64,000 nucleotides of DNA from an uncultured Bacteroidia bacterium. Lineage in GTDB: Bacteria; Bacteroidota; Bacteroidia; Bacteroidales; UBA932. Position 1 is the first letter of the stretch; every line of letters starts with the position of its first letter. The DNA is taken from contig CACZXH010000001.1 in assembly GCA_902785065.1 (NCBI GenBank), positions 59,678-123,677 on the forward strand. Direction: 5' to 3'. The translations under genes and the position numbers were made by a program. Positions 1-12,467 of this stretch are shown here, in pieces. The notes beneath the pieces were generated by a model that searched no databases, was not told where the DNA came from, and was given only the letters and a program-made list of their open reading frames with translations.

Positions 1-2394
1 GATTTTTACCTGCTGGAAGGAAGACGGTTGAGAAAACTCGATGCACAGGTAACGTCACCCGGATGCATGTGGCAGGATGCCAACGGCTGTTTCTGGCTGG
101 GATCGCATCGGGACGGGCTTTCCTTGTATGACCCTGATGCACAGACGATCCGGCGGATCGGTCTGGACAGTTATCTGGAGGACTCCCGTATCCAGAACCT
201 GGTCGGAGATGCCAAGGGAAATATCTGGGGAACGACGCAGTATGATGTTTTCCGGATTTCTCCGGGAGGAGACATCACCATCGTCGGTAACCGCGACCAG
301 GATTATTACGAGTACAACACCAACAGCGATGGTGTGCTTGAGGACGGAACGGTCGTCTTCGGTACAGGACACCGTCTTTTCTTCTTCAACGCCGAGGCTG
401 AGACGCCGGAGATTCCCCTGTTCATGGAAGGGATCCTGGTCAACCGGGAGCGTTTCGTTCCGGCACAAGGCCAGACCATCCGCTTCAATCATCGGGATGA
501 CCATCTGGATTTCTATTTCTCAGGACGAAATTTCGACCCGGGCGTCAAGGTCGTGTATCAGTATCAACTGGAAGGTCAGGACCGGACCTGGCTGAACGCA
601 GGAAGCGACCTGCATGCGGGCTACTCCCGACTGGGGGCCGGGAAATACACGTTCCGTGTCCGTACCCTCCTTCCGGACGGCCGGACCGGAAAGGAACAAC
701 TGGTCCAGACCATCCAGGTGATGCCTTCACCATGGCTGTCTCCATGGGCGATAGGGCTTTATATCCTGTTCGGACTGTCCATCCTATTCTTGTTCCTGTG
801 GGATTACGCACGGATGGAACGCACCCGGGAACGGCTGTCCTATGCCGAACAGGAAAAACTGCTTGTCGAGCAGATCAATCAGGAACGGACCAACTTCTTT
901 TCCAATGTCTCCCACGAATTCCGAACGCCTCTGGCCTTGATTTACGGGCCCATTAAGGAATTGACCCGTTCGGAATCCCTCACTGGAGCGGACAGAAGGC
1001 TGGTTTCCATCCTGGAAAGGAATGCCGACCGAATGGTCCGCCTGACGGACCAGTTGCTCCAGTTCCACCATTCTGCGGAAGACCGTGACCGACTCCGGAT
1101 GATCCGGACCGACATTTCCGTGTTGCTCCGTCAGATGCTGGAGAACTTCGAGTACATGTTCCTACAGAAGAACTTGAGTGTCAGGCTGGACATTCCCGAA
1201 CGGCTGGATGCCTGCTGTGACCGGGAAAAGGTGGAGAGAATCGTCTTCAATCTGATCAGCAATGCCGTGAAATACACGCCGGAATACGGTACCATCATCG
1301 TGAGCGGTTTCCAGGAAGGAGACATCCTCTCCATCCGTGTGGCCGATACCGGAATCGGGGTCTCTCCGGAGAAATCATCCCGGATTTTCGAACGTTTCGG
1401 AAGACTGCAGGAAAAAGTCGGCGATACCGTTCCATCCGGCTACGGAATCGGTCTGAATTATGCCCATCACCTGGCTGAAATCCATAAAGGCACCCTGACC
1501 CTGGCACCGAATGAACCGCTGGGAAGCATCTTCACTTTCTCTTTCCCTACCAACTTGGATGCCTATCCCGACGGATCCGTTTGGGAGACGGAGACGGAAA
1601 CGGAGTGCCAGCCCATGCCAGAAGCCGTAGATACCGGACAGGGAGAGTCCGTCCTGGTTGTCGAGGACCAACCTGACATGCGGGAGTATATCCGTTCGAT
1701 TCTGGACAGTTCCTATCGTGTGACGACGGTCGGAGACGGCGAGGAAGCATGGAAATGCATTCGCATCTCGGCTCCTGACCTTGTCATCAGTGATGTGATG
1801 ATGCCATTCAAGGATGGGTACACGCTCTGTAAGGAAATCAAGAACGACCTGGAATACTGTCATCTCCCGGTGGTGCTCCTGACGGCAAAAGCCAATATTG
1901 AGAACCAGATCCAGGGACTCCAGTTGGGCGCAGATGCCTATATTGGAAAGCCATTCGACCCGAAGTATCTGTTGGCGGCAGTTCGGGGGCTCATGGACAA
2001 CCGGCTTCGAATCCAGAGAATCCTTCGGGAGCGGACTTCCGCACCGGACAAGGATGTCACGGAGAAGATGAATCCCCACGACCGGGATTTCGTCAACAAG
2101 GTTTTCGCCCTCATCGAAGAACACCTTTCCGATGAAGCCTTCAACGTCACGGCGCTCTCCCTGGAACTGGGGATGAGCAGGACCAGCCTGTTTTCCAAGA
2201 CCAGAAGCCTGTTGGGCGAATCTCCCCAGGCTTTTCTGATGGATTTCAGGCTGAACAAGGCCATGGAATTGCTGAAACAGGGAGACTTGAATGTCAGCGA
2301 AGTAGCCTTTCATGTCGGGTTTTCCACCCTGACCGGATTCTCCCGTTCCTTCAAGAACAAATTCGGCGTTCCTCCCAGCAGTGTCCAGCGATGA
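1..2394 (+). CDS. Hybrid two-component system sensor/regulator (HTCS), 5'-truncated by window edge
   Basis: The reading frame is open to the first base, so the N-terminal sensor is cut off; there is no start codon to choose. What remains runs in HTCS order: the last Reg_prop propeller strands, a Y_Y_Y domain, one membrane segment near residues 245-265 introduced by a PSPWLSPWA motif, a HisKA domain with SNVSHEFRTPL (phospho-acceptor His about residue 305 of the visible part), an HATPase_c domain, a receiver with VISDVMMP (Asp about 598) and a C-terminal AraC-type double helix-turn-helix ending in FGVPPSS. Proteins of this family sense an oligosaccharide in the periplasm and activate PUL genes. 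The GH3 and esterase genes directly downstream on the same strand are the obvious candidates for its regulon; that link is inference. Confidence 0.95.
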   Translation, partial: DFYLLEGRRLRKLDAQVTSPGCMWQDANGCFWLGSHRDGLSLYDPDAQTIRRIGLDSYLEDSRIQNLVGDAKGNIWGTTQYDVFRISPGGDITIVGNRDQDYYEYNTNSDGVLEDGTVVFGTGHRLFFFNAEAETPEIPLFMEGILVNRERFVPAQGQTIRFNHRDDHLDFYFSGRNFDPGVKVVYQYQLEGQDRTWLNAGSDLHAGYSRLGAGKYTFRVRTLLPDGRTGKEQLVQTIQVMPSPWLSPWAIGLYILFGLSILFLFLWDYARMERTRERLSYAEQEKLLVEQINQERTNFFSNVSHEFRTPLALIYGPIKELTRSESLTGADRRLVSILERNADRMVRLTDQLLQFHHSAEDRDRLRMIRTDISVLLRQMLENFEYMFLQKNLSVRLDIPERLDACCDREKVERIVFNLISNAVKYTPEYGTIIVSGFQEGDILSIRVADTGIGVSPEKSSRIFERFGRLQEKVGDTVPSGYGIGLNYAHHLAEIHKGTLTLAPNEPLGSIFTFSFPTNLDAYPDGSVWETETETECQPMPEAVDTGQGESVLVVEDQPDMREYIRSILDSSYRVTTVGDGEEAWKCIRISAPDLVISDVMMPFKDGYTLCKEIKNDLEYCHLPVVLLTAKANIENQIQGLQLGADAYIGKPFDPKYLLAAVRGLMDNRLRIQRILRERTSAPDKDVTEKMNPHDRDFVNKVFALIEEHLSDEAFNVTALSLELGMSRTSLFSKTRSLLGESPQAFLMDFRLNKAMELLKQGDLNVSEVAFHVGFSTLTGFSRSFKNKFGVPPSSVQR

Positions 2395-2447
2395 ACATGG
2401 AGATAAACATTTGTATTTTAGACACAAGTTTCTTCTTCGTTTCTTCT

Positions 2448-2455
2448 TACATTTG
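2448..2455 (+). promoter_or_regulatory. Bacteroidota -7 promoter element for the GH3 gene
   Basis: TACATTTG matches the TAnnTTTG -7 consensus and lies 44 nt before the GH3 start codon. No exact TTTG is found at the -33 spacing. The 10-mer ACATTTGTAT, which overlaps this box, also occurs 42 bp upstream (2407-2416). Confidence 0.45.
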
Positions 2456-2499
2456 TATCCGTGATTCCTATCCTGGGATATTCAATAACCTTATATCAA

Positions 2500-4758
2500 A
2501 TGATCAAACGTTTCTTCCCTCTCCTGATGGCCGCCCTCCTCGCGGCTTCATGCGGAACTACGCAGTCTCCGCAGGACAAACTCACTGTCAATGACAAGAA
2601 AATCGACCAGATCATCGCCCAGATGACCCTGGAGGAGAAGGTCAACATGCTCCACAGCAAGACCAACATGTCCTCCGCCGGTGTCGAGCGCCTCGGCATC
2701 GCCGACATGCACTATGCCGACGGTCCTTTCGGCATCCGCGAGGAAGGCGTCCCGAACGGCTTCCAATCCGCCGGCTGGAAACTGGACTCCGCCACCTATT
2801 TCCCGACCGGTAGTGCTCTCGCTGCCACCTGGTCCCGGGAAATGGCCTACCTCTACGGTACCGGCATGGGCACGGAAGCCCGCCTCCGCGGCAAGGATGT
2901 CATCCTCGGCCCGGCCGTGAACATCCAGCGCCTGCCTGTGGGCGGCCGCACCTATGAGTACCTGTCCGAGGATCCGATCCTCTCCGCCGCCCTCTCCCTG
3001 CAGTACACCCTCGGTGTGCAGGACAAGGGCACCGCGGTGTGCATCAAGCACTTCGCCGTGAACAACCAGGAGACCAACCGCGGCTCCGTGGACGCCCAGA
3101 TCGATGAGCGCACCCTCCGCGAGATCTACCTCAAGCCGTTCGAGAGCGCCGTTGTCGAAGGTGGCGCGATGAGCGTGATGCCGGCCTACAACAAGGTGAA
3201 CGGCGACTACTGCTCCGAGAACGAGCACCTGCTGAACGAGATCCTCCGCGGCGAGTGGGGCTTCAAGGGCTTTACCGTTTCCGACTGGGGCGGCACGCAC
3301 AGCACCATGGGCGCCATGCTCCACGGCCTGAACGTCCAGATGACGGGTTCCAACTACCTGGGCCAGCCGGTCATCGACTCCATCGCCACCGGCGCCCTCA
3401 CCGAGGCCCTTGTGGACGAGAAGGTCAAGCAGATCCTCCGCGTCCGCTACGCCATCGAGGCCATCCCGGACGATGTCGCCAATACCAAGATGACCTCCCA
3501 GCCGGAGTGTCAGGACATCGCCAAGCAGGTCGCCGAGAAGTCCATCGTCCTCCTCAAGAACCAGGGTGGTGTGCTCCCGATCGCGAAGAGCGTGAAGAAG
3601 ATCGCCGTCATCGGCCAGAACGCCGTTCTGAAGACCCAGAGCGGCGGTATGGGCGCCGGTGTCAAGGCGCTCTATGAGGTCACTCCGCTCGAAGGCATCT
3701 GCAAGCGCGCCGGCGCCGACGTCGAAGTGAAGTATGCCCCTGGTTACAAGAACTTCCCGGGCCGCCGCTGGGGACCTCCGTCCGCCACGGTCGATCCGCT
3801 GGTCGCGTCCGCCATCGACGAGGCCGCCGATCCCGACCTCTGTGCGGAGGCCGTCGCCCTCGCCCAGGAAGCCGACCTGGTGATCTTCTTCGGCGGTACC
3901 AACAAGAGCATCGAGACCGAAGGCTCCGACCGTCAGAACATCGACCTGCCGACCGGCCAGAACGAGGTTGTCGCCGCCCTGGCCGCGGCCAATCCGAACC
4001 TCGTGACCGTCCTGATTTCCGGTGGTCCCACTGACCTCCGTCAGCTCGAGCCTGTCTCCCCGGCCATCGTCCAGGGCTGGTGGAACGGCACCGAAGGCGG
4101 CACCGCCCTCGCCGAGGTCCTCTTCGGCGACATCGCCCCGTCCGGCAAGCTTCCGTTCACCTTCCCGGCCAAGCTCGAGGATTCCCCGGCCTACGCGCTG
4201 GGCAACTTCCCCGACAAGACCCAGGGTGGCGACCTCTTCACCCTGATGTACCGCCAGGACCGCACCCGGATGTCCCGGGAGGAAATCCAGGAAATGATGG
4301 CCAAGATGCCGAAACCCGTCTCCAAGTACACGGAAGGCTCCCTCGTAGGCTACCGCTGGTATGACACCAAGAACGTGAAGCCGATGTACGCCTTCGGCCA
4401 CGGCCTCTCCTATGTGGACTTCGAGTACGGCGCCGTCAAGGCTTCCGCGAAGAAGGACGTCGTGAAGGTGACCTTCAACCTCACCAACAAGGGCGGCATG
4501 ACCGCCGACGAGGTTGTCCAGCTCTACGTCGCCCGTCCGGAAGCCACCGTCGAGTGGCCGTCGAAGGAGCTCAAGGCCTTCGACCGCGTGACCCTCGCTG
4601 CGGGTGAAACCAAGACCGTCACCCTCGAGATCCCAGTGAAGGACCTCCGCTACTGGAACGTGGACAAGAACGCCTGGGACCTGGAGCACGGCAAGCTCGT
4701 TCTCCTTTTGGGCGCCGCTTCCGACGACATCCGCCAGCAGGCTGAAGTCACCATCTAA
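2500..4758 (+). CDS. Glycoside hydrolase family 3 lipoprotein (beta-glucosidase/xylosidase type)
   Basis: A 752-residue exo-acting beta-glycosidase that removes terminal beta-linked sugars from oligosaccharides. The start at 2500 is preferred over an upstream GTG because it opens a lipoprotein signal peptide with lipobox LLAASC, predicting lipid anchoring. The GH3 N-terminal barrel shows KHFAVNNQE and the nucleophile motif TVSDWGG (Asp about residue 262). It is followed by the alpha/beta sandwich domain (SIVLLKNQGGVLPI) and a C-terminal fibronectin-III-like domain (ADEVVQLYV). Length and domain order are normal for bacterial GH3 of the BglX type; exact substrate specificity cannot be read from sequence. 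It is followed after 5 bp by an esterase gene, probably co-transcribed, and preceded by the truncated HTCS. Confidence 0.95.
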   Translation: MIKRFFPLLMAALLAASCGTTQSPQDKLTVNDKKIDQIIAQMTLEEKVNMLHSKTNMSSAGVERLGIADMHYADGPFGIREEGVPNGFQSAGWKLDSATYFPTGSALAATWSREMAYLYGTGMGTEARLRGKDVILGPAVNIQRLPVGGRTYEYLSEDPILSAALSLQYTLGVQDKGTAVCIKHFAVNNQETNRGSVDAQIDERTLREIYLKPFESAVVEGGAMSVMPAYNKVNGDYCSENEHLLNEILRGEWGFKGFTVSDWGGTHSTMGAMLHGLNVQMTGSNYLGQPVIDSIATGALTEALVDEKVKQILRVRYAIEAIPDDVANTKMTSQPECQDIAKQVAEKSIVLLKNQGGVLPIAKSVKKIAVIGQNAVLKTQSGGMGAGVKALYEVTPLEGICKRAGADVEVKYAPGYKNFPGRRWGPPSATVDPLVASAIDEAADPDLCAEAVALAQEADLVIFFGGTNKSIETEGSDRQNIDLPTGQNEVVAALAAANPNLVTVLISGGPTDLRQLEPVSPAIVQGWWNGTEGGTALAEVLFGDIAPSGKLPFTFPAKLEDSPAYALGNFPDKTQGGDLFTLMYRQDRTRMSREEIQEMMAKMPKPVSKYTEGSLVGYRWYDTKNVKPMYAFGHGLSYVDFEYGAVKASAKKDVVKVTFNLTNKGGMTADEVVQLYVARPEATVEWPSKELKAFDRVTLAAGETKTVTLEIPVKDLRYWNVDKNAWDLEHGKLVLLLGAASDDIRQQAEVTI

Positions 4759-4763
4759 GCGTT

Positions 4764-6038
4764 ATGCGCAGAACTATGATCCTTGGGGCCGCCCTGCTTG
4801 CCGCAGCGTGCGGCCCCAGGCCTTCTGCCCAGGTGGAGAAGGTCGAACTGCACTCTGTCGTGGGCGACTACGGCCTGGAGGCGGACGCCATCGAGATCAC
4901 CGTTTCCAATCCCCGTTCCCTGAAGGGATTGACCGCAGCCGATTTCGACCTCGTGAACAACGTCCCAGCCGCCATGGTCGATGCGGTCACGGGCCAGGCC
5001 CCGGCTGAATACGAGGACGACGGCATCGTCCTGTCCGTGAACAAGAACGTCCTCCGCATCGAAGCCAGGCCCTTCAACAAGGCCGGCAAGTCGGAAGGCT
5101 GGTTCAAACGCATTCCCTGGGAGTTGCACTGCGCCGTGGACTCCGCCCTCAACGTTACCGCCGCGCAGGTTACCGGCGAGCACATCGCCATCCTGGACGA
5201 CTGCGAGACCGGTACCTTCACTTTCGGCGGCCTGACGCGGGAGTATATGCTCCACCTGCCGAAGGATGCCGATGGAAAGGTCATCCCGAACGCCCCGCTC
5301 CTCGTCTGGCAGATCGGCGGCGGCGAGTATGACAAGGACCTGATGACGGTCGCCACGGCGAACCGCTGCCTGGTTTCCCTTCCCACGGAAGGCATTCCCT
5401 GCGCCACGCTCGTATTCGCGCTTGCGAATCCGAACTATTCCTACAGCGCCTCGCTGTTCCCTGAAAAGATCGAACTTATCGACCGCAACAATGCGCTCCA
5501 GATGGCCTTCATCGACCAGTTGATCGCCGAGGGAAAAGTCGATGGCAGCAAGCTCTTCTGCGCCGGTGCTTCCTCCGGCGGCGGCTGCACGATGCGCTTC
5601 ATGATGCAGTTCGCGAACCGCTTCAAGGCGGCCATTCCTTGCTGCGCCATGGACCCGATCGTCCCGATTCACCAGGTCGAGGAGAAGTATCCCGGCCAGT
5701 ATGCCGACGATGTGGAGAAAGTCTGGCGCGGCGACTGCGTCTACAAGTGGAACGGCACCGACATGGCGCTTGCTCCGATGGATATCGACGCTTTCGTGAA
5801 GCTCCCGATGTTCTTCGTCCACGCGGAGACCGACCGAACCTGCAAGGTCGCGAGCACCTACGCCTACACCGAGGCCCGCAAGCGCCTGGGAGCCACCGAC
5901 GACAAGATGCTCATCTACAGCGACGAAGACCTCGTCCGCTGGGGCGTCGCCCCGATGCTGGCCCACTTCTCCTGGGTCCCGCTCCTGGACGACTATGCCG
6001 CCGGCAGTCCGATGGATTGGCTGGTGAAGCAGCTGTAA
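4764..6038 (+). CDS. Alpha/beta-hydrolase esterase lipoprotein
   Basis: A 424-residue exported hydrolase beginning with a short lipoprotein signal (lipobox LLAAAC). An N-terminal beta-rich, Ig-like segment of about 130 residues precedes an alpha/beta-hydrolase core. The nucleophile elbow is GASSGG (Ser about 270), an acid is likely in FFVHAETDRTC, and a late His occurs in LAHFSWVP. The general layout resembles PHB-depolymerase/feruloyl-esterase-like proteins found in PULs, so removal of acyl groups from a polysaccharide is the probable role. The gene starts 5 bp after the GH3 stop, indicating an operon. It is followed by an array of palindromes that separates it from the convergent CE1 gene. 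The exact family (CE1-like or other) is uncertain. Confidence 0.8.
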   Translation: MRRTMILGAALLAAACGPRPSAQVEKVELHSVVGDYGLEADAIEITVSNPRSLKGLTAADFDLVNNVPAAMVDAVTGQAPAEYEDDGIVLSVNKNVLRIEARPFNKAGKSEGWFKRIPWELHCAVDSALNVTAAQVTGEHIAILDDCETGTFTFGGLTREYMLHLPKDADGKVIPNAPLLVWQIGGGEYDKDLMTVATANRCLVSLPTEGIPCATLVFALANPNYSYSASLFPEKIELIDRNNALQMAFIDQLIAEGKVDGSKLFCAGASSGGGCTMRFMMQFANRFKAAIPCCAMDPIVPIHQVEEKYPGQYADDVEKVWRGDCVYKWNGTDMALAPMDIDAFVKLPMFFVHAETDRTCKVASTYAYTEARKRLGATDDKMLIYSDEDLVRWGVAPMLAHFSWVPLLDDYAAGSPMDWLVKQL

Positions 6039-6040
6039 AG

Positions 6041-6160
6041 ATTCCCGGTCAAGCCGGGAATGACGATCTCATTACGTCATGGCCGGCACCGACCGGCCAT
6101 CTAACGACAAAAGCCCGCAGACGTCTGCGGGCTTTGTCATTTCGAGCGAAGTCGAGAAAT

Positions 6161-6162
<2 letters not shown>
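6041..6162. repeat. Array of four palindromic repeats between convergent genes
   Basis: Four inverted repeats follow one another: 6041-6061 (ATTCCCGG, 5-nt loop, CCGGGAAT), 6079-6100 (ATGGCCGG, 6-nt loop, CCGGCCAT), the 26-nt palindrome at 6110-6135, and the imperfect hairpin 6136-6162 starting GTCATTTCGAGCG. A divergent copy of the first recurs at 29170-29196, and the last recurs exactly at 58511-58537. The array looks like a mosaic of dispersed extragenic palindromes. The final unit overlaps the stop codon of the minus-strand esterase. Confidence 0.8.
6110..6135. terminator. Bidirectional intrinsic terminator
   Basis: A perfect 26-nt palindrome (AAAGCCCGCAGAC and its complement) lies between the convergent esterase genes, with short A and T flanks on both sides. 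It could stop transcription from either direction. Confidence 0.75.
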
Positions 6163-9585
<3,423 letters not shown>

Positions 9586-9593
9586 GGTCATTG

Positions 9594-9623
9594 AAAAAGG
9601 GGCCGGCCGTAATGGCCGGCCCC
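9594..9623 (-). terminator. Intrinsic terminator between DUF3823 gene and GH3
   Basis: On the minus strand a perfect 10-bp stem (GGGGCCGGCC, 5-nt loop, GGCCGGCCCC) is followed by TTTTT. The T-tract ends only a few bases before the GH3 start codon. It lies inside the operon and probably attenuates read-through from susCD into the enzyme genes. Confidence 0.85.
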
Positions 9624-9650
9624 GATCTGCAGATTCAGGTATCCAGAGAA

Positions 9651-10526
9651 TTAGTCCTCCCACACAACGGGCTCGATGGTCTTGTAATCGGCGGAAATCC
9701 GATAGATCTTCGAGAAGTTGTAGTAGGCCTGGCTGTTGTAGTTGTTGCCGCCGGCCTGGGCGGCGATACGGACATAACGGTCCTGTTCATACTTGAACAG
9801 TTCGGCGTTCTTCGGTTCCTCGAGGTTGATTTCCAGAGTAACCGTCTCACCGGGCTGGCAAGCGGGCTTGCTGCTCCAAGTGGCCCAGTCGAATCCACCG
9901 GCGCGCTTGGCGCCCGGATCGTCCTTGGCGAGGTTGAAGAACTTGCAACCGACGAACACCTGGGTGTTGGCGCAGAAAGCGACGTTGTCGATGGAATTCG
10001 CCTTCGTGCCGTCACCGAGTTCCACCTGGAAGGTCGCAACGATCTTCTTGGCGGCCGCGTCATAGGAGATCTTCTCGTTCACGATACGGCAGTACGGGGT
10101 CACGGTGAAATCGACCGTATTCCCGCCTTTCTTCAGCGTGAAGCTGTCATTGGAGGGCGGATAGCACGGGAGGAAACGGGTATCCACCTTGTAGTCGGCG
10201 GCGAAAACGAGGTTGTTCGTGTACTTGCCGTCAAAACGGACAAGCCATTTCTGGTCCTCGGACACGTCGTTGCCGTCCTTGTCCTTCCAACCCTGCTCGA
10301 TCACGACGAGAGCGCCGGCGGACTCGGTCTTCATGGACCAGGAACCCCAGTCCCAATAGGAGTAGACGGAGGATTCGATGCCCATCTGCTCGCCGGTCTT
10401 GGAATCCAGGAACCGGCCGCTCACCTGCGCGTTGGGGCCCTCGAAGCTGTCCAGTTCGAACATGCTGCAGGAAACAGCGGCGCCGAGGGACAGGAAGCAT
10501 GCGATGATATGGGTAAGCTTTTTCAT
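9651..10526 (-). CDS. DUF3823-type SusE-position surface lipoprotein
   Basis: A 291-residue lipoprotein (lipobox AAVSC) whose early segment DSFEGPNAQVSGRFLDSKTG matches the start of the DUF3823 family. Such proteins are encoded directly after SusD in many Bacteroidota PULs, and they are thought to be surface glycan-binding or accessory lipoproteins in the position of SusE. The N-terminal third is a carboxypeptidase-regulatory-like beta sandwich; the rest is beta-rich, without catalytic motifs. The start at 10526 was chosen over the codon at 10532 because MKK begins the signal peptide. It follows susD by 9 bp and is closed by an intrinsic terminator. Function is inferred from family and position. 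Confidence 0.85.
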   Translation of the reverse strand: MKKLTHIIACFLSLGAAVSCSMFELDSFEGPNAQVSGRFLDSKTGEQMGIESSVYSYWDWGSWSMKTESAGALVVIEQGWKDKDGNDVSEDQKWLVRFDGKYTNNLVFAADYKVDTRFLPCYPPSNDSFTLKKGGNTVDFTVTPYCRIVNEKISYDAAAKKIVATFQVELGDGTKANSIDNVAFCANTQVFVGCKFFNLAKDDPGAKRAGGFDWATWSSKPACQPGETVTLEINLEEPKNAELFKYEQDRYVRIAAQAGGNNYNSQAYYNFSKIYRISADYKTIEPVVWED

Positions 10527-10535
10527 GTTCATTCT

Positions 10536-12455
10536 TTATTTGTTGTTAGGCTCGATACGGTTCTTCTGGTAGTTCGGAATCTGGCCGTAATAATCCTCGG
10601 CCTGCACGCGAAGCGTACCGGAGTAGCCCTGGTTGGGAGTAGCGTTGTAAGGGACGGCGCGGAGGAAGATCCACTGGGCCTTGCTGCCGGAGAGATCCAC
10701 CATCGGGACGAGGGTGAGTTTCTTGCCCACGCTGCCTTCCTCGACGCCAGGCGTGTTGTCCGGGTTGTAGAAGGCGCGGCGGCGGTGGAGGACATTGGTC
10801 CACTTGTTCTCGAGGGCGAATTCGACCTTCCACTCGTGAAGGACGTTCTCGAGGGTCAGCGCGACATTATCCTTGAATCCGGCGCGGTGACGGACTGCAT
10901 TCAGGTACTCGGCGGCCTTCGCCTTGTCACCCTGGTTGCTCTCGACAACGGCCTCGGCATAGGTGAGGAGCATCTCGGGGAACCGGATGTTGTAGCAAGG
11001 AGTCTGCGGGGTCTGGGTGTTCTGCGTCTTGTCGATGCCCTTCAGGATCTGGAAGCAGTAGAAGGCGCGGTTGGAGTCGTTGATGTCGACGTTCAGGTGA
11101 TAGAAGAAGCTGTTATCTTCACCGTCGCCGCCGTAAGGATAGTAGGTAACTCCCTGGAACTCGACACCGGTGTTGTCAAGCGGATACACCTTGACGGAAC
11201 CGTCAGGCATCACCATGCCACCTTCGTTATTGAGCGTCTTGCCGCGGAACTTGTTGCCGGGATAGGCGACCCAGGCCTGGAAACGGGCGTCCTTGAGGGC
11301 GAACGGGCCATCCGGAGAATCATAATGCTTGAAGTCAGCCACCTTGGCGGCGGTGAACTCCGTCTGAGGATAAGTCATGTAGCTGTCCTCGTTGCCATCC
11401 ACACGCGTGGCGATCTTGCCGTTGGCGCGTTCACGGGCGTCGGCATTGGTATAGTAGTCATACTCGTCGGCGAGGTTCAGGGTGACCGCATAGGTGCCCT
11501 GCAGGTAACCGGTGACCAGCTGGTTGGGACCCCAACCCTGGTTACCGTTGCCGGAGTTCTGGCTGCCGATGTTGTAGGAGCGGCCGAAGATACCTTCCGT
11601 GGCGTTGTAGGTCTGGAAGAGGTCGATGAAGTTGTCGCGGGCGGCGGAAATGCTGCCGGGGGCCTCGCCAGCCAGACCATACAGACCGGATTCGATCACC
11701 TGCTTGGAAGCGTCGATGGCCATCTTGTAGTAGGCGTCCGCATAGGAAGCCTCCATGTAGGTGAGCTTCTTCTGGACGGCGGTGTAAGAGGAGTTGATGG
11801 GAGCGCGGTTCCAGTACTTGCTCTCGGAGGCGGCCCAGAGGGCGACGCGCGCCTTCATCGCGAGGGCGACATACTTGTTGGCACGGAGGCCCTTCTTCTC
11901 GGCGGGCATCAGGTCGGCGGCCTGCTGGAGCTGGTCGAGGACCCAGTCCCAGGACTCCTTCTCGGTGGAACGGGGATAGTACAGCGCGGAGGCGTCGCCG
12001 TCCACATACTTGTCATCCAGGGAGATGTCCACGATCGGAATACCGCCGTAGATACGGACGCTGGCGAAATAGTAGCAGGCACGGATGAAGAGACCCTCAC
12101 CGGTGTAGGCCTGCTTGGTGGGCTCGTCCAGGTCGGCGTTCTCCACAGCCTGGAGGAAATTGTTGACAGCGCGGATGTTTCCGTAGTTCCAGAACCCGCT
12201 GACGGAGGTGCCGTAGCTGGGCGTCGAACGGCTGCCATTGGCAAACATCTGGCTCTGGTCGCCCGTGGAAACGCTCATGTCCGGAAGGGCGGAGTAGAGG
12301 TTGGCCAGCAGGGAAAGCAGACCCGAATTGGAAGCCAGCAAGTCTTCGGCCGAGACCAGGTTCAGGTCACCCTCGGCATTGTCGAAGAATTTGTCGCAGG
12401 ACACCAGGGAGAAGGACAGTCCGGCAAGCAGGATATATTTGAATATCTTTTTCAT
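10536..12455 (-). CDS. RagB/SusD family nutrient-uptake outer-membrane lipoprotein
   Basis: A 639-residue SusD homologue, the surface lid that binds glycan and opens over the SusC channel. Features: lipobox SLVSC, the N-terminal SusD-like domain with NNFLQAVENAD and tetratricopeptide-like helices (GEGLFIRACYYFASVRIYGG), and a C-terminal RagB domain with RFPEMLLTYAEAVVE and the family hallmark LNAVRHRAG. Length is slightly above the family norm (about 500-600). It is encoded 12 bp downstream of susC and 9 bp before the DUF3823 gene, the canonical order. The bound glycan cannot be deduced, but operon partners point to an acylated hemicellulose-type polysaccharide. Confidence 0.97.
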   Translation of the reverse strand: MKKIFKYILLAGLSFSLVSCDKFFDNAEGDLNLVSAEDLLASNSGLLSLLANLYSALPDMSVSTGDQSQMFANGSRSTPSYGTSVSGFWNYGNIRAVNNFLQAVENADLDEPTKQAYTGEGLFIRACYYFASVRIYGGIPIVDISLDDKYVDGDASALYYPRSTEKESWDWVLDQLQQAADLMPAEKKGLRANKYVALAMKARVALWAASESKYWNRAPINSSYTAVQKKLTYMEASYADAYYKMAIDASKQVIESGLYGLAGEAPGSISAARDNFIDLFQTYNATEGIFGRSYNIGSQNSGNGNQGWGPNQLVTGYLQGTYAVTLNLADEYDYYTNADARERANGKIATRVDGNEDSYMTYPQTEFTAAKVADFKHYDSPDGPFALKDARFQAWVAYPGNKFRGKTLNNEGGMVMPDGSVKVYPLDNTGVEFQGVTYYPYGGDGEDNSFFYHLNVDINDSNRAFYCFQILKGIDKTQNTQTPQTPCYNIRFPEMLLTYAEAVVESNQGDKAKAAEYLNAVRHRAGFKDNVALTLENVLHEWKVEFALENKWTNVLHRRRAFYNPDNTPGVEEGSVGKKLTLVPMVDLSGSKAQWIFLRAVPYNATPNQGYSGTLRVQAEDYYGQIPNYQKNRIEPNNK

Positions 12456-12467
12456 TGCAAGGCAGGA

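Noticed and set aside
2548-4689. 713-codon minus-strand frame opposite GH3
   Set aside because: Same codon-bias artefact; low-complexity Gly/Val/Leu/Asp/His composition and no recognisable motifs, while the + strand encodes an unmistakable GH3.
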